64,000 nt of DNA from an uncultured Collinsella sp. (GTDB lineage Bacteria; Actinomycetota; Coriobacteriia; Coriobacteriales; Coriobacteriaceae). A model generated the notes under the pieces. It searched no databases and was not told where the DNA came from. It saw only the letters and a program-made list of their open reading frames with translations. Shown piece by piece: positions 62,643 to 64,000 of the stretch (its first letter is position 1; the number at the start of each line of letters is the position of its first letter). Location: positions 1-64,000 of the forward strand of contig CAAELE010000044.1 of the NCBI GenBank assembly GCA_900756765.1, written 5' to 3'. The position numbers and the translations under genes were made by a program.

Positions 62643-63236
62643 TTAGCGCTTGATCTCGATATCCTCGAGCTTGACGTCCATGGCTTCGGTCTTGGCCTCG
62701 GCGATGTCGTCGGCAAACTCCAGGGACTTCATCATGGTCTCGACGGCGTCCTTGTGCTCTTCGACGTTGTCGATGCGCACGTACACGCTGCCGCCGTCAA
62801 CGTCGGTGAAATACTCGGTCGTTACGCCGCCAGTGTGCGTGTAGGAAGCGTTACGCCAAGTCTTGCCGTTGTACTTGACGGGGTCATTCTCGGTCCACTC
62901 AAAGTCGGTCTTCCACTTTGCCTCATAGTCGAACAGCTCGTCGGCGTTCTTGTCAGGGTCGAAGACGGGGATGAAGCGGTCGCTGGCGTGCTCGCTCTCG
63001 GTGAACTTAAACTGGGCCCTGTCGGCGGTGTCGCCTGCGACGTCGGTGATCTCGACGCCCTCGGGGACCTCGACCTTAAACCAAATGAAGTCGGTCCTCA
63101 TATCCACGGCTGGCTTTTCTGCTCCGCCGCCACCGCCACTGCCGGTAGCGCCGCCGCTGCCGCCGCAGCCCACCAGGGTAACCGCGGCAAAGAGACTGAT
63201 GCAGAGGGTGAGAATCGCAAAGGCCTTCTTTTTCAT
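62643..63236 (-). CDS. Secreted lipoprotein, unknown function
   Basis: 197 residues. Signal peptide with lipobox VTLVGC, then a Gly-rich linker and a globular domain with no known family (IWFKVEVPEGVEITDV..., YVRIDNVEEHKDAVETMMKSLEF). The pattern of a beta domain followed by a late helix recalls small actinobacterial lipoproteins. ATG 63236 follows GGAGGA. Confidence 0.75.
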   Translation of the reverse strand: MKKKAFAILTLCISLFAAVTLVGCGGSGGATGSGGGGGAEKPAVDMRTDFIWFKVEVPEGVEITDVAGDTADRAQFKFTESEHASDRFIPVFDPDKNADELFDYEAKWKTDFEWTENDPVKYNGKTWRNASYTHTGGVTTEYFTDVDGGSVYVRIDNVEEHKDAVETMMKSLEFADDIAEAKTEAMDVKLEDIEIKR

Positions 63237-63698
63237 GGTCGTGTCCTCCTCGATCTGTAACCGCCCATGGATTACCTGCCTTTACTGTACGCGCGGACGG
63301 CTCGCTAGGGTGGGCCATGTGTCCCATTCTGGGTGCCGGATTTGCGCCGTTAAGAGGCAATATGCGCGGGCGCAAAAGAGGGGAGGGCCGGTGCTGCCGG
63401 CTCTCCCCGGGATGAGGTGCCCGTTGTTTTAATGGGGCGCGTGTACGCGGAGGCGTTGCCCCAACAGGTTCCTTGTTTATAGATATGCCCCAGTTTGTGA
63501 CGTCCGGAAGTCTCGAAAGCTAGGCCATATGTCCCATGCTTGCGGCGCCGACGCCTATCGTTCGCCATAGAAATCCGCGATGGCCAGGTGTGCTGACGCT
63601 CATGTGCTTATGGGCTAGACTAAGCATCATTACGTGTTTGATGCGGTTGGTCGGCGGTTGCCGCCCGACTGATCTATATGACTTGAAGGTGCATGCGT
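63237..63698. other. 460-bp intergenic stretch, no gene
   Basis: Contains a hairpin GGGGAGGGCCGG (63380-63391) / CCGGCTCTCCCC (63397-63408) and a repeated 15-mer GGCCATGTGTCCCAT (63313-63327) / GGCCATATGTCCCAT (63523-63537). A TAGACT near 63615 could be the -10 of the right-hand gene. Confidence 0.4.
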
Positions 63699-64000
63699 AT
63701 GAGCCAAGAGATGATGGACAAGACCTGCCGTGGGTTTGCCGAGGCGCTGGCCGCGCGCGAGCCGGTTCCCGGCGGCGGTAGCGCGAGCGCCTTTGTGGGC
63801 GCGCTGGGCGCCTCGCTGTGCGGGATGGTCGCACGCTACGGGGCAACCAATCCCGCGCTTAGCGATCGAGCGGACGATCTGACGCGTGCATTTGCCCAGG
63901 CAGACGAGTTGGCACAGGAGCTAGTGGGCCTGGTTGCCGAGGACGTTCGTGCGTACGGGCAGGTGTCCGCGGCGTACGGTATTCCGCGTGACGATCCGGC
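63699..64000 (+). CDS. Cyclodeaminase/cyclohydrolase family protein (partial)
   Basis: First 100 residues only; the gene runs off the right edge. The family start is clear: FAEALAAREPVPGGGSASAFVGALGASLCGMVARY, as in formiminotetrahydrofolate cyclodeaminase (FTCD C-terminal domain) and FchA. Forms or hydrolyses methenyl-tetrahydrofolate in histidine degradation or acetogenic one-carbon flow. GAAGGT precedes the ATG. Confidence 0.88.
   Translation, partial: MSQEMMDKTCRGFAEALAAREPVPGGGSASAFVGALGASLCGMVARYGATNPALSDRADDLTRAFAQADELAQELVGLVAEDVRAYGQVSAAYGIPRDDP

Overview
The window is chromosomal DNA from a high-GC gut actinobacterium of the class Coriobacteriia, most likely Collinsella. This rests on GC-rich codon use, PTS-based sugar uptake, a group A [FeFe] hydrogenase, a formate-tetrahydrofolate ligase, a superoxide reductase and an LAxTG-type sorting signal. 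The assignment is inferred from gene content; no rRNA, tRNA or CRISPR array was seen.

Layout. 1-5060: an alpha-glucoside/maltose PTS operon (EIIA, BglG-type antiterminator, EIICB, GH4 6-phospho-alpha-glucosidase) preceded by a promoter and an RNA antitermination leader. 5244-11319: a compact operon with a truncated NuoF/GltD-type flavoprotein, HydA, a Tat-type lipoprotein and a fused ABC permease-ATPase. 11340-15857: an orphan RelB/DinJ-like antitoxin, palindromic repeats, a CPBP membrane protease, a YgiQ-type radical SAM protein and a YoaK-like membrane protein. 15858-21060: an AT-rich island that reads as a RiPP (modified peptide) cluster: an ABC exporter facing an operon of SPASM radical SAM enzyme, maturation protein, acyl-carrier-like protein, a 59-residue Cys-rich precursor (CxCxxCxCxxC) and a tubby/LURP-one-like protein. 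21361-29724: fucO, an M42 peptidase, an HTH-HipA kinase fusion, mnmA, cysK with an upstream Rrf2 regulator, a holin-like membrane protein and a TrpR-like protein.

29944-36690: an AddB/AddA-type helicase-nuclease pair. 36827-45151: a DUF3284 protein, a decayed AT-rich stretch, dnaE and a SWIM-SNF2 ATPase. 45253-50195: a superoxide reductase without centre I, an NadE-like protein that looks catalytically dead, a large palindrome, and ruvCAB with a LexA-type box. 50342-54468: fhs, a membrane-anchored repeat protein and a cation diffusion facilitator. 54729-59315: a zinc-ribbon protein, a frameshifted SHOCT gene, a 30-codon ORF, an ADP-ribosylglycohydrolase and a YhcG-type nuclease. 59484-64000: a small PH-like protein, a surface PI-PLC-like protein, a lipoprotein and the start of a cyclodeaminase gene that runs off the window.

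The main candidate for an undescribed system is the RiPP cluster at 15968-21040. Its precursor gene is short enough to be missed by length-limited gene calling. Several families of long intergenic palindromes are also present.
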